Below, piece after piece: positions 22,166-33,100 of a stretch of DNA of 64,000 nucleotides. The DNA lies in assembly GCA_033439685.1 (NCBI GenBank), contig JAUEDM010000006.1, positions 496,001 to 560,000 on the forward strand. Direction: 5' to 3'. Below the pieces are notes generated by a model. The model was given only the letters and a program-made list of their open reading frames with translations. It had not been told where the DNA came from and made no database searches. How positions within the stretch are numbered: the first letter of the stretch is position 1; each line of letters opens with the position of its first letter. The stretch is from Apodospora peruviana (Eukaryota > Ascomycota > Sordariomycetes > Sordariales > Lasiosphaeriaceae). The translations under genes were made by a program, and so were the position numbers.

Positions 22166-22273
22166 GCCTCGAGTAGATGCTGACGTTTATTTATCTTGTA
22201 TACTCTATAATGGCGCTGTTGTATGAGACGGTGCCGGCATTTGAAGACACTTGGATGAAGTGCCTTGGAGCTT
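22166..22273 (+). pseudogene. EST1-like gene, internal remnant
   Basis: Reading GLE*MLTFIYLVYS then IMALLYETVPAFEDTW and MKCLG, this matches a conserved internal stretch of the same EST1-type family as the fragment at 19801-20105, where the family has a His in place of the stop (TAG at 22174-22176). The AG before the fragment looks like an old splice acceptor. The frame loses similarity after CLG. Together the two fragments bracket the DUF1752 gene. Confidence 0.7.
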
Positions 22274-22339
22274 TGACCTCAATGGACTCTGGGAAAATGG
22301 GGACTGTTTATATCAGATGGCGTCAATGGGGTCGGTAGT

Positions 22340-22975
22340 GCGATGGTCCATTTTGTTTACTTTTTACCCGGGTTAGTAGCCCAAATTAGGCCAGTAAGCG
22401 ATGCTGGCCGGCGGCAGTTACTGAAACTGCCCGATAAACGTTATCAAGGGATACATGTTGGTCTGATATTTAGATTTAGCAACATCCTCCCTCAAGAAGT
22501 CTATATTCTAGTTCATATAGACTTGAATCCGATATTAAATACGTTACCTAACACTTCTTTGTCAATATCTTACAACACTGAAGATTCTGACGTTTATCTC
22601 TGCATAAATGGAATACAATATCAAGAGGGCAACATCCATTATCTAGACTAGCACATGAGTTTTCGGATGGCCCTTTGACTATGACTGCACCGGTACTTGC
22701 AGTACAAAGGTAGTTGCAGTCGTACGCATCTGGAAACCTATCGAAACCTGGCGAGAAAGACATCTGAGATAAACATCACCGCAAACACCCTACACACATA
22801 TAGACTTCCAGGAAAAGACACACATCCTCATTACATATATATGCCCGATCCCAGGTGTACTCATTCTCCGCTGAGCTCTGTTTATCCGATTTTTCATTCC
22901 TCCGCGATCTCTCCATCCTTCACATATCGATTCTGGCCCTACCCTACACGCAATCGTACTCGACAAATCTTCACC
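22340..22975. other. AT-rich stretch
   Basis: Bases 22440-22650 are clearly more AT-rich than the surroundings and carry a 102-codon frame with no recognisable family. It could be old transposon or mutated repeat sequence, but no terminal repeats were seen. An ATATATAT element near 22835 could serve the next small gene. Confidence 0.35.
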
Positions 22976-23146
22976 ATGATATCTCAAATCCTGGACACGA
23001 TCTTCCGCATAATAGTTGTCCTTATCATCAGGCTTACCGTGGCCGTGGCTGTTTACCTTGTCTTGTTTCTGATCTACACTTTGATCGGTTTCTTTCTCCT
23101 CATCATTAATCGCCCTCGTATCTACCACCGCCAGTATTATTACTAG
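22976..23146 (+). CDS. Small hydrophobic membrane peptide
   Basis: 56 codons, ATG in a good context (tcaccATG). After a short amphipathic start (MISQILDTIF) nearly the whole chain is hydrophobic, with two membrane helices predicted by eye (RIIVVLIIRLTVAVAVYLV; LFLIYTLIGFFLLII), and the tail is basic and Tyr-rich. A TATA-like ATATATAT lies about 140 bases upstream. It resembles small fungal membrane peptides in composition only. It could be a chance frame; transcript data would decide. Confidence 0.4.
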   Translation: MISQILDTIFRIIVVLIIRLTVAVAVYLVLFLIYTLIGFFLLIINRPRIYHRQYYY

Positions 23147-23786
23147 ACTCACCTGTTGTTAGTTGTTGGGAACGGCTCTACACCCCCCATATTTGCCCCA
23201 GCCCCCAATTATTGGGTTCATCGTCCTCAACCAAATCGGACTTCACATTATCGAAGCTTAAAAATGTTAGGGATGGAGGCATATTCGGCGCGATCGTCTA
23301 AAAGGACCGTCATCATGTCGTGAGAAGCCTTCTCCGCTATTTCGTTTGACAATATTACAGCATCTAGTTTATCAGGTCGATATCGTACACATTCAGCAAG
23401 CAGTCCTTTACCCACTCAGAACATAATTCCTAGGAGAAAAGTTAAGACTTGTCCCAGGGCTCCTCGGATTCGACCTGGAGGCCGGAGAAGAAAAAGATCC
23501 ACCGCACCAGATCTCCAATGGAGGGAAAAATAACTGCTGGGTTGGGTAACAAGTCTTCACAGAAAGCCAGATGACTCGCTGGCAGCGTGTGGAAAGTTCG
23601 AGAGAACAGACACCAGACAATCGCACCGGTGGCTAGGAGCTCGCTTTACTACGATAAGAGTAGGCTGGAGGCAAAAGTCTCCTTGATAAGATATCATACA
23701 TTTATTTGGGCCGGTGGAACCTTATGATAGTAACTGCGTCCCTGTGATGCGACACGAAAATGGCGAAAGAACCCCGAACAACGGTA
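23147..23786. other. Intergenic, no gene recognised
   Basis: No coding signal beyond short chance frames. It contains the 3' flank of the rhodopsin-like gene. Confidence 0.5.
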
Positions 23787-25180
23787 CTATCCATGTTGGC
23801 TTGATCTTTGTTCAATGACCACCGTCTTGGTGATACCTATCCCTCTGTGTCGACTCCCAGCAGCAGTGTTGCCGGTCCCAGCCTCCAAATCGCTCGCCAA
23901 CGACAACCCATCAAGTGACTCTTCTTTCCTTTTCCTACCACAAGCGCTTTCCAGCTCAATCTCCATCCCCGTGATCCGCTCCATGCTCTCGCTCTCCCCG
24001 ACACCGTCAAACGACGACACTGTAGAATACACACTGTTCTTATTCTTCCTTCCGTGATGTCCATACGGATAACTCTTCCTACTATCGGTACCGGCAGGCA
24101 CCTGCGGCCCACCGGCGTTCTGCCGCTGCTTCAGGTTACTTGTAACAACAGAAGACATATTAGCAGCAGCAGCAGCAGCAGCAGCAGCACGGCTGCTGCT
24201 GGAACCTGCGGCCCATGAATCCAGCGCAAACACCCTTCGCAGCAGACTCCAGCAGAAAGGGATATTGGCAATCAGCACAGCCGTGCTTGCCTCGCCGTTG
24301 TACCAGCCCAGGAAAACGTGGTCGTTGGGCATCGTGAAGTTGAAGTACCTGTTCAGGACCGCGACGAGGACAACCAGGACACCGAGGCTGAAAACGCCGC
24401 AGAGAACGAGCTTGCGTCGGAGCGGGAGGCGTGCGCGTGCGATCATGGGCAGCGGGATGCAGAGCATGGCCAGGTCGGAGGAGACGTTGAAGATGGTGAC
24501 GGTTATCATGTGGTGGTGGTAGGTTTTGCATTGTGCTGTCGAAGGCGAGGGTTGGTTAGCGTGGGCCTTGACAACTCAAGTCGAGTTACTTCATGCAGAA
24601 CACGTACGGTGATCGTCAGGGACTGGGACAGCCCAGTAGTTGTATATCGGCCAGCACCAAACGCAGAGGTACAGCACCTGGATAACGACGAACCCGATGG
24701 CGCAGTAGACCGCGACCGCCTTAACGGCCATGGCCTGTCTCAGACCGGATCTGTTCTGTTCTCTTAGAAACCCAAACATCGTGCATACCAGAAGAAAACT
24801 CACGTCATCCGCCCATACAGAATAAGCAAACAAGCCTTCACCAACCACAAAGTCGCCAGCATAAACTCCTCCAGCGACACGAGCATCTTGCTGCCCCATT
24901 CGGCTCTGGCCAGCTCCTCCGGCGAGTACCTGTCGAGCCTACCGTCGTCGGGCACATAGTTGCTCCCGTTGATAGCGACTTGATTCGACGACACCACGAC
25001 GCCGGTGAACGTGACGGCCGTCAGGAGCATCAGGTAGTCGTCCACCTGGAACTTGGCAAAGAACTGGATGAACGAAGAGGAAGGTCCGTGGAGTAATCGC
25101 TGAGACAGAAATCGACAGCCGATCGCGACGAGGCCGAGGCTCCAGAGCGTCCAGGAGACAAGTGCTACCGAGGTCCCCAT
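23787..25180 (-). CDS. Rhodopsin-like integral membrane protein (fungal)
   Basis: Three exons, 25180-24804, 24750-24608 and 24535-23787, with introns of 53 and 72 bases, join in frame to 422 aa. The start is the ATG at 25180 in a good context (gagccATGG). Seven hydrophobic helices are visible, beginning SVALVSWTLWSLGLVAIGC and including KAVAVYCAIGFVVIQVLYLC and SLGVLVVLVAVLNRYF. The family hallmarks FQVDDYLMLL, GRMTSGLRQ, the CWPI..YW block, the QCKTY motif, FNVSSDLAMLCIPLPM and LPLRRK all fit the fungal rhodopsin-like domain (PF20684), which is a membrane protein of unknown ligand without retinal function shown. The cytosolic tail is long and Ser-rich, and it includes a poly-alanine run encoded by a GCA repeat. 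The frame is clean. Confidence 0.92.
24162..24189. repeat. GCA trinucleotide repeat in coding sequence
   Basis: Nine or so GCA/GCT-type units within the rhodopsin-like gene encode a run of alanines just after the last membrane helix. Length variation between strains is likely. Confidence 0.85.
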
Positions 25181-26392
25181 GGCTCTTTGACCGTGCGTGT
25201 GTTGGTGTAAGGTAGTCAGGTCGACCCAATAGCTCGGGCCAGACAATCAAGTATTTCTAGGCAAAGGTTTTCATCCCGAACCTTTCCTCGAAGCAAATAA
25301 TTACGTGCATAATAATTGTGAAGTATTAGGAGAAGTGAGAACATAAATGGGACCAAAGTCATCATCCCAACTCCCCAAATACGCTTGCTTACATTCTCAC
25401 GGTAGCTAAGATACCCAACCCCGGCCCTGACCGTGGGTCTGGATAGTAATTCCAGATATGGACTGTGGCAAATGATAAAGATAAGGGAGAACATCATGAC
25501 AGGAGAATATTTCCTCTTCACATCATAAGCAAGGGAGAAAGAATCGAGAAAGAAAACGCTTCCATACCAATAGCTACCAATATCCCGCAAAGCTCGGACA
25601 AACATGTCCAGGTTAGGCACTTGAATTGATCAGAGGATCGACGCTGGCGTGGGGGTGGACGGCAGCCATTACCCCGGACGGTGGCGGCGTGACCCGAGGA
25701 CTCGGTCACGGATCTGGATGCATTGTCGTCCTATATAATCATTGGATTGTTGCTATGAACCGTCTTTGTCTGTTAGTTTTGCACAGGTTCACGGAACCGA
25801 CCGCAAAACCGGTTGCGCTGTAATTCCTGTATTAGGGCAACGGACTTGATTACGGTATCAATCAACAAACTCAACCCAAGAAAAGGTAACATGAGCGGAC
25901 GACTCTAAAGATATTAACGATTTCACGACATTGATTCGTCCGAGCTGCAAAATATCATTATACCTACGGAACACGGCTGTCGGCGGGCTCCGGGAGCGCG
26001 GTTGGGATCGCCGTCAGGGGCAGCTTTCGGTGGGTCCCGCTCCAGCTGAAGCCCTGCACGTGCCTTCCCTTGAAAAAGCTGAGACCAGCAGCCCCGTGCA
26101 CATCTTGCTCGTCGTTTTCAGCTTCCAAAAAAAAAAAAAAAAGGCATGGCCACGAGGGAGGTACCTTACCCGATACTCCTCATATCACGTGCTTTGGCGT
26201 GTGTGGCGTGAAGCTGGTGAACGTGGTAATCTCTCGTCGTCGTCGCGACGCGTTCTCTCCCCCCCCTTCCCTTTCCTCCATTCCTTTCCGCACTCTCGCA
26301 ACCTCATCGTGTCGCGACGCGCTCCCTTTCTGGTCCATCCAGCATTCTGAGCAGACACCAGCCAATCTCAACCAACAGCCAATCACCCAACC
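25181..26392. other. Intergenic, one doubtful hydrophobic frame
   Basis: A minus-strand frame at 25216-25605 contains hydrophobic stretches (YSPVMMFSLIFIIC; MTLVPFMFSLLLILHNYY) but lacks any family motif and splice support. An A16-type run lies near 26128. The right end holds the promoter of the coiled-coil gene, with pyrimidine-rich sequence near 26250-26290. Confidence 0.4.
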
Positions 26393-27775
26393 ATGGGCAA
26401 AAGATCGAGGGTCGATTGTGGTGGCTGTGGGTGTGGTCTCCCAGCGTGCGACGAGTCTTGCTGGGGTCCTCCTGGTGAGCCATTTGATCTTGGGGTGGAT
26501 CCATTCCGGCCCCCGAAAAGGCCACATCAGTCTCGACCTGCCGTAGATGTCTCATACCTCGACGCCACGACGACGTCGACTCCGACGCATGACCTGCAGA
26601 GGCTGAGACAGGATATCATGCAGGAGCAGGTGGATCTCTTCCAACAGCAAGAGGATGCCCTGGAAACCCAACGCAGTTTCTTGCTGAGGCGTCGGTATGT
26701 CGTGGATTTCACTCTGGCCAACAAACCCTACGCCACGACGAATCAGCCGCTGGGGCTTGCGAATGACGTACGGAAGCTGCAAAATGATATCCTGAAAGAG
26801 CGAATGGATTTCCTGAACGGGCCGGAGAGGTATCTGCTGAGGAAGGAACAGGAGCTTCTCGAAACCCGACGGGATCTCATGAAAAAGTTACTACAGGATA
26901 TGTAAGTCTTTTTTTCCTTTTTTTTTTTTCCTGTTGTGTTATAGCCGTTAGTGGTATGAATTAATCCCCTTGTGCTAACGAAAATGACGAAAAATACTTG
27001 AATAGAAAGAGTACGACGGCGAGGAGGAAGATCTCGGGGAGGGCGAAGAAGCAGAGGAAGAAGAGTACGACGAACAGGAGGAGGAAGAGGAAGAGGAAGA
27101 GGACGAGGAGGGTGCGGATGAAGAAGAAGAATACGACGAAGAAGAGAGAGGAGGAGGAGAAGGAGAAGCCAACAGCACGTGTGATCAACTTTGACCACCT
27201 GAGCAAATCCGTATGGCACACTCTCAACACCAGTTGGTACACTCAACTGTCAAGCAGCAAACAGTACGAGGCGTCGTTGGACGCGTACAACGACGTGACG
27301 AAGTGCATCGAGTCGATTCGGAAGAAGACACCACCGACTACGAGCGCGTACGGGACCAAGCTCAGCGCCCTCGAGACTCTGCGCAAGATTGCCAAGACGG
27401 TACTCCTCAGCAACGGCGACACTCCTCGGTTATGAAGTGCGCAAGCAGTTTCAGTATGACACGAGTCTTCCCGACACCATGCTGCGTATCGTCAAGTCCA
27501 TGACGCCCGAGGAGCGGCTCCACGCTGGTGCCAGCAACACGGACGGCAAAAGCACGTTGCTGAGCAACCTTGAATGGGTGGAAAGGGAAGCAGCATCTTA
27601 CTGGGTCGAGGGCCTGGCGGTTGGTGATGTTGCGGATCCGCACCGGGTGCGCGGCGCCAGCTTTTGCTCCCCACAAAGAGGGTTTTCACTACATGTACTG
27701 GATAGTTTTCTTTTCTTCTTCAGACCAATAGACACAACCTGGCCGATAGTTTCATTGGGCCGTTTGCGGCAGTGA
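26393..27775 (+). CDS. Coiled-coil hypothetical protein, frame uncertain
   Basis: The first exon (26393-26901) starts at an ATG after a CAACC context and encodes two helical repeats with heptad character: LRQDIMQEQVDLFQQQEDAL, then LQNDILKERMDFLNGPERYL. A GTAAGT intron ends at TTGAATAG near 27004. Downstream, bases 27005-27180 read either as a strongly basic stretch or, one frame over, as a strongly acidic Glu-rich stretch; the splice join gives the basic one. A coherent part follows (VINFDHLSKSVWHTLNTSWY; YEASLDAYNDVTKCIESIR; SALETLRKIAKTVLLS), and then one extra base near 27423 moves the sensible frame on to GYEVRKQFQYDTSLPDTML and KSMTPEERLHAGA. So at least one frameshift separates the parts. 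No known domain is seen, and the gene may be decaying. Confidence 0.5.
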
Positions 27776-28173
27776 CTACGTCTGCAGACTTTCTTGATTC
27801 TTTGCTACTGCAACCAACAGAGACCAATCCACGAAAGAGACCGCAAGAATCTGTGTTTTCGTTTTCCCTGTGGCAGATAGTGTGACAAGAATTTGGAGGC
27901 TAAAACCAGGATAAGTCGGTTGTTATTCTTATATGGAAAGCGTGTCAAAGAGGGAGTCCTGGGAGCTATTATATAAGGTAGTCACGATCCCCAAGGCTTC
28001 CATGAGCGCTTACACAACAAACCCTTATCTTACTGTGAGAGATAGCATGTAGTACTAATTCCAAATAATTACATCTAAACATGATATGATATAGCCCCCA
28101 GCGATCTTGTAGATTTGTTGTGATCATGCGAACTAAACTACTCTAAAAGCAGTCACATGCCGGCCGGCCCGAG
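27776..28173. other. Convergent intergenic spacer
   Basis: About 400 bases between convergent genes. No coding signal was seen. Confidence 0.5.
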
Positions 28174-28735
28174 TCAAGCAATCCGTCGCCACAAAATATC
28201 GTTCCTCGACGTGGCCTCCGGATTCAACGCCTGCAGCAACAGATACTCGTCCCCATCCCTCCGTGACATCGTATATTCCCTAGCAAGCGTAGTCCCAACA
28301 AGGGACGGCACGTTCGCGACATCTATAGGACCGTGCAGAATCTGCCCCTGGCGGATTCCCGGAGACGTCGCCGGCATCTCTTTTCCGATATGGAACCGCG
28401 TCGTGTACGACATGATGCTGCGCCCAATGAGCGCCCAGTCGGCATCTGAATCATTCGCGGCCGGCGGCCACAGGAGATGTTCTGGTCTGTTGGTCGGGTT
28501 GGTCATGATGACCGATATGATGCCGCGTGTCGTGTAGGTAATGATACCGGTCGTCTTGTTCTCGAATGAGAGGAACGTTTCCGTGCCGTTTGGATTACTA
28601 CGGCGCCGGCGGTGTCAGTTCTTCGGCCTTGGAAAATGGGAGAGGGTGTTCAAAAATCGCTTACAGAGTGTATCTGGTTGTGTTGACCAGCGCGTAGCTG
28701 CCTGCAAAGGCTTGGATGATATGATCTAGCTTCAT
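28174..28735 (-). CDS. Lipocalin-like domain protein
   Basis: Two exons, 28735-28665 and 28597-28174, joined over a GTAAGC..CGTAG intron in frame, give 164 aa. The pattern AFAGSYALVNTTRYTL followed by NPNGTETF, then TGIITYTTRGIISVIMT and a mid-region YTTRFHIG.. fits the Lipocalin_5 family (PF13924), small beta-barrel proteins with a short N-terminal 'GSW' strand. Some fungal members act in polyketide pathways, but most have no known ligand. There is no signal peptide, so it is probably cytosolic. The neighbours (a coiled-coil gene and a hydrophobin) give no pathway hint. Confidence 0.85.
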
Positions 28736-29720
28736 GATTTTGTGGTTTTGTTGTGGAATATCAAGTGATTGAACAGTAGTACAGCTTGATCTTGTAATAA
28801 AAGTGCAGCAGAGCTAATTAGCCAGAACTCAGGATGAACGGTTACATACCTACCTTATGTACTTATATAGTATTAGAGTCCAAGTTTGATTGAGCAGCCG
28901 AGTGCACAAAACTCGTGACTGGACCACAGCCCCCAAAGTTTAAAGTAGGTGGCAACCACCATAGTGGAAACAAATCCTCGCATTACTATATGGTATTGGA
29001 TACCGGTCCGAGGGTGTGGGTAAGCTGTGCTTACTACTATTCGTGATGCATGCATGGTGCTACGACGGCATAGACCTGCAATACTACGACAACGTACAAG
29101 ACCGAGCCGTTCTCTTGACTCTCCTCAAATTAGAAGAACTCCCTGGCTGGAGCCTGGCACACTACCCCCGAGCACGGTAAAATTTACATAGTGGCAAAGC
29201 AGGATCTCCTATACCGCTCTACTAATCTCCTTACGACAAGAGCTGACCCATACGTGACAGATCATATCTGTGTTGCTGTGGCACAGACCAAGCTGCTCGA
29301 CAACACCATCTTTCGCTTGTGGCGAGTATCTCGTTTGCTATTATTAAAATGGGTCACGCGCGAACTGCAAGATAGTAGTAATTACTGTGAGGCAGCCAGT
29401 TGCAGTTGCACATCTTAGTCAAGCAAGAGCACAAGAGACTTTTTAAAAGAGCAACTCGAGTTGGATTTGAGGAAAAGAGAAAAGAAAAGAGAGCAAAAGC
29501 TAGCTATATCAAGGTAAGGATCGACTGTCGAACAGGCCCTGGACAACAATAAACAACACAGCAGAACAAAAGGTCATCAGCTAGCACCCAGCCATCAAGT
29601 TCCTCCAGTATCGTATCAAAACCACTCCCTGATCCGTGTCCCGACCATGCCATGATGTGGCTAATTGCCTTGAGTCGAGTGACGAGACCATTGGCTGTTT
29701 GCAATAAACGTCGAGGCAAC
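28736..29720. other. Intergenic, no gene recognised
   Basis: About 1 kb with only short chance frames. It includes the lipocalin-like gene promoter on the left and the hydrophobin 3' flank on the right. Confidence 0.5.
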
Positions 29721-30051
29721 TTAGAGAGCCTTGACGCAGTTGAGAGCCTGGATGTTGATGAAGGCGCCCTACGAGAGTAGTTAGTCCCGCTCTCTGGCTG
29801 TCTAAGTAGTTAGAGCAAATACTTACAAGTGGGGCGTCAGTGCTGCAGCAGTAAGAACCAGCAGAGCAGGTTCCGGTTGAGAGGATGTTGACGACATCAC
29901 AGAGAACGGCGCCAACGATGGTATTGCAGCAGACGGCCTTCTGGTCGGTGTTGCAAGATGGGCTGCCGCCGTTGCGGGCCTCAACCTCAGCCGGAGCGGC
30001 GGCGGTGGTCATGGCGATGGCCAAGATGGTGAAAATGCTGGAGAACTGCAT
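29721..30051 (-). CDS. Atypical small hydrophobin
   Basis: Two exons, 30051-29827 and 29768-29721, joined by a GTAAGT..CGTAG intron in phase 0, give 90 aa. A signal peptide (IFTILAIAMTTAAA) comes first. The eight-cysteine hydrophobin order C-CC-C-C-CC-C is complete: spacings are 7, 8, 10, 5 and 16 residues, with four residues after the last Cys. Hydrophobins are secreted and self-assemble at air-water and surface interfaces, coating aerial hyphae and spores. The 16-residue last loop and the 5-residue third loop suit class I, but the gap between the third and fourth Cys is far shorter than usual for class I, so class is unclear. The frame is intact and a TATA box sits upstream. Confidence 0.85.
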
Positions 30052-30186
30052 GTTGATTGAGTAAGGGGGTTTTGCTTTGAAAGCTGGAAGTGTTTTTGTA
30101 AAGGTGGTGGAAGATTGGTGTGAAGTCTGAATTGGTTGCTGATGATGGAGACAAGATTGAGTTCCCAAGTCGGGAGATGAAGGTGG

Positions 30187-30194
30187 TTTATATA
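30187..30194 (-). promoter_or_regulatory. TATA box of the hydrophobin gene
   Basis: The minus strand reads TATATAAA about 136 bases before the hydrophobin start codon, a suitable distance given a 5' leader of around 100 bases. Confidence 0.65.
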
Positions 30195-30197
30195 GAC

Positions 30198-33100
30198 ATC
30201 TCGCGATGTCTTAGGGGTTGACTTTGGTCGGTCTTGTTCGACCTCATGATTGTTCCCATGCCTTGGCCGTTCCTCCAGCCCAAGCCTGACTCTTTCTCCG
30301 CGGTCCCAATCTCGGGTCCATGCCTTGTTGTCTTGATCGTCGTGAATCATCGACATCATCATTACCTCGTACGGAAGTTCACACAGCATGTTGGAAGTGT
30401 TTGATTCCGACAGCTTGCAGGGTGTAGGACAGCCAAACAGGGCGCGGCCGTTGAGGAGGTCGGAAGTGAAGTTTTGATCCTGGTAGTGGCCCACCAATGA
30501 TCAGCAAAGCTTTACCGCCGTTACTCCCGTTAGGCTCCGCGGTAGCCAGCATGATGGTATTTGGAGAATATGGCAGTCGGGGATGGCGATCGTCCAAGAA
30601 TGGTATTACAGATCAATCCCATTGTTGTGAATTTCAGGCTGCCAAGATGCCGCTGGATGACGGATGTGGCTTGGGAGTTAAACTGTCGGTGTTGCCCCTG
30701 CGAGATCAGACATTGGATCTGGACAACAAGCCGCTGGCTGTCAGGTCGCGTTGCACACATGTGGTGTCTTGTAAACGGTCTTGGTTGATAAGGTCAATGA
30801 CGGAGAATCCTGACTGGCGTCGAGGAGGCTTGTTGACCGAGAAAGTGTGGCTGCATGTCGGACCAGTTCCGTGCGAATAACTTCGCGGATGGCGTGTGAA
30901 GGTGGAGAAGCGAGGAGGATAAGTTGCCTGCTTGACTGGGCCGTTAAAACTTTGGTTGGCACTGTTGTGGATTAAACTCTCAGCCGCGAGCTGCAAGTCG
31001 GTCGTGGTCCAATCTGGCGGGGAAGCTGCAAGGGGACTGTAGGGGAGGAGGAGCTCCTGGTTAGTCGAAGCCAAAGAACTGCAGTGTCTCTCACGGATGG
31101 ATGGAAGGAAAGTGTACAGGTCTGCGAGGTCCCGATGCCAAACTGAGGCAGTTACAGTCGGGGCCCGAGTGGTGTGGATTCAAGAAAGGGAACGAGGTAA
31201 TCCGTAGTAGTGTCCCAAAGTTACCGCGCCAAGTCCTCACCGATATGACGGGAGTGGTTTCACTGGTCTATGGTTACAGGTACCTACATAACATGTTGAA
31301 TACTCGCTGAGACTGTGAGAGAAAGAAGAGCGGATAGTGGATCTGAGATGGGGAAGGAGACGGGATAACATCATACCTTCCAGGTTGGTACAGACCCGAC
31401 TGCAGGATGGTCGGATCTGACGGCATCTCTCCACTCCCTAGCCGTGGCTGCAGCTTCCTCATCCTCATTGGCCTGCTGCCTGACAGCCCGCCCCTCGGGG
31501 TAGAACCTGAGCGGCAGGTGCGGTCACGGCTGGCACTTTGACTTACTCGATGTTTTGCAGGCGAATGAGACATCGACCTCGTTGGACTTCGAGATCGGCA
31601 AAAGAATATGACTCCAAGGGCCAATTGCTGGCTTCTCCAACACACCGGCCCCAGCCTGGTCGCGCTGCATAGGTCGGTTAAGCAGAGACTAATCTGACGA
31701 CGACCTGCCATCGTATCATCTTTGTGTGCCCGCTCAACATTTCGGAAATATCTGCAACACTCCGAGTCGCTTAACAGCACTTCACTCCAAAGGCTCCCGG
31801 GGCTTCCATGAAATCCACGAGCTCGGCCACCTCGACGTGACAAGACTTCACGGGTCCGCAACAGAATGCTCAACCGCAAACAAGTTTCCTTCCCATCTCA
31901 GAAGCCGCCATTTGCGCTTGAGGATCATATTATGACTTAATCAATTTTCAGCTCATAGTACGTCATCAATTACACTGCAGCTTGCTCAAAGTTCTTCAGA
32001 CGATGGGGTTGTAATGTAGTCGCCCGGCTCAGAGCGGGACTAACCAAGGACATATCCACATGGGTATCTTGCGGTTGCACAACATGAAATGCTCCGAGCT
32101 CGATCGTTTGCTGTCCAATACTCCCGTATTCATGTTACGCGAAGCGCGCCAAACAAATCTCTATACGGGTGCGGGCAGAGCAGCCACCCACTCGTTGCAG
32201 CCACTACAGGGGATGCCCAGTACTGTCAACCGCCGGTATTCGGAGCGCCACAGTGAAGCATTCATTTTCAGTTACGGAAGAGGCTTCACAAAAAGGCTTG
32301 AGCATCGGTTGGTTGAGGAGTTGGGTAGCAACCCCTCGAAACGTCTCTCGCTACATCTGATGGGATTGGCTGTGAACACATGCATTTCTCCATCCGGTTT
32401 CGTGCTGTGTCTTTAGACCAGAGACCGCATTCATCACAACATTGGTAACATCGATGTTGTCATCTGATTGGCTTACCAAGATCTGGACAACAAAGTCCGG
32501 TCAACTCGGCCTGCAACCCCACGCCGTCCGCGCATAACGATCGCACCGAGACAGGCAATTTTCGTCGAGTGGTCATTATCGGGTGTTTAGCTCCGTACGC
32601 AGGAACATTGATTTCTTTGATTTGAGTCTCCGTCAGTCTGGTCCAAGTTCTGTCGCCCCAGCTCTCTTGGACCATGCTTCACCCTCTAGAGAACCATCAC
32701 GAATACCGGAAATACCGTTCCATGCGGAATGAAGAAACTCACAGACAAGAACCATAGCAAGTCAGCTGTGAGTTTTCTCGTTTGTCTTCCGTACAGTGGC
32801 AAACTCATGGGTCTGACAGGCAAACCAACGCGCCGGAGAAATATACCCGAATTCCTCTTTGATTCACTCCTCAAGGTCGTTAACTCGTTGTTCAGGGGGT
32901 GGCTCTCGTCCCGAGCCTCAGCCTGCGACCACTTGCTAGGTAAAAACTCAAACCATGATTCCGTTCGCAAATCCTTGAGTCTCTTTCAGATTATGACCTC
33001 ACGACAGATGTGGCCTGCTTCTACACGAACCGGGTCGAGAATAGGGAATCTGAGCCAAGGCACCCACAGGCGTACAGCATAACATCTGATCTGTCACTGA

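Noticed and set aside
22440..22650. AT-rich segment as a retrotransposon remnant
   Set aside because: No long terminal repeats, primer site or polymerase motifs could be seen, so only the base composition is reported.
26975..27246. Poly-Ser and Phe/Leu-rich minus-strand frames
   Set aside because: Antisense shadows of the GAGGAA-rich coding region.
31274..31879. 201-codon minus-strand frame
   Set aside because: No conserved motif, no extending splice sites, and an Arg/Ser-rich composition like chance frames.
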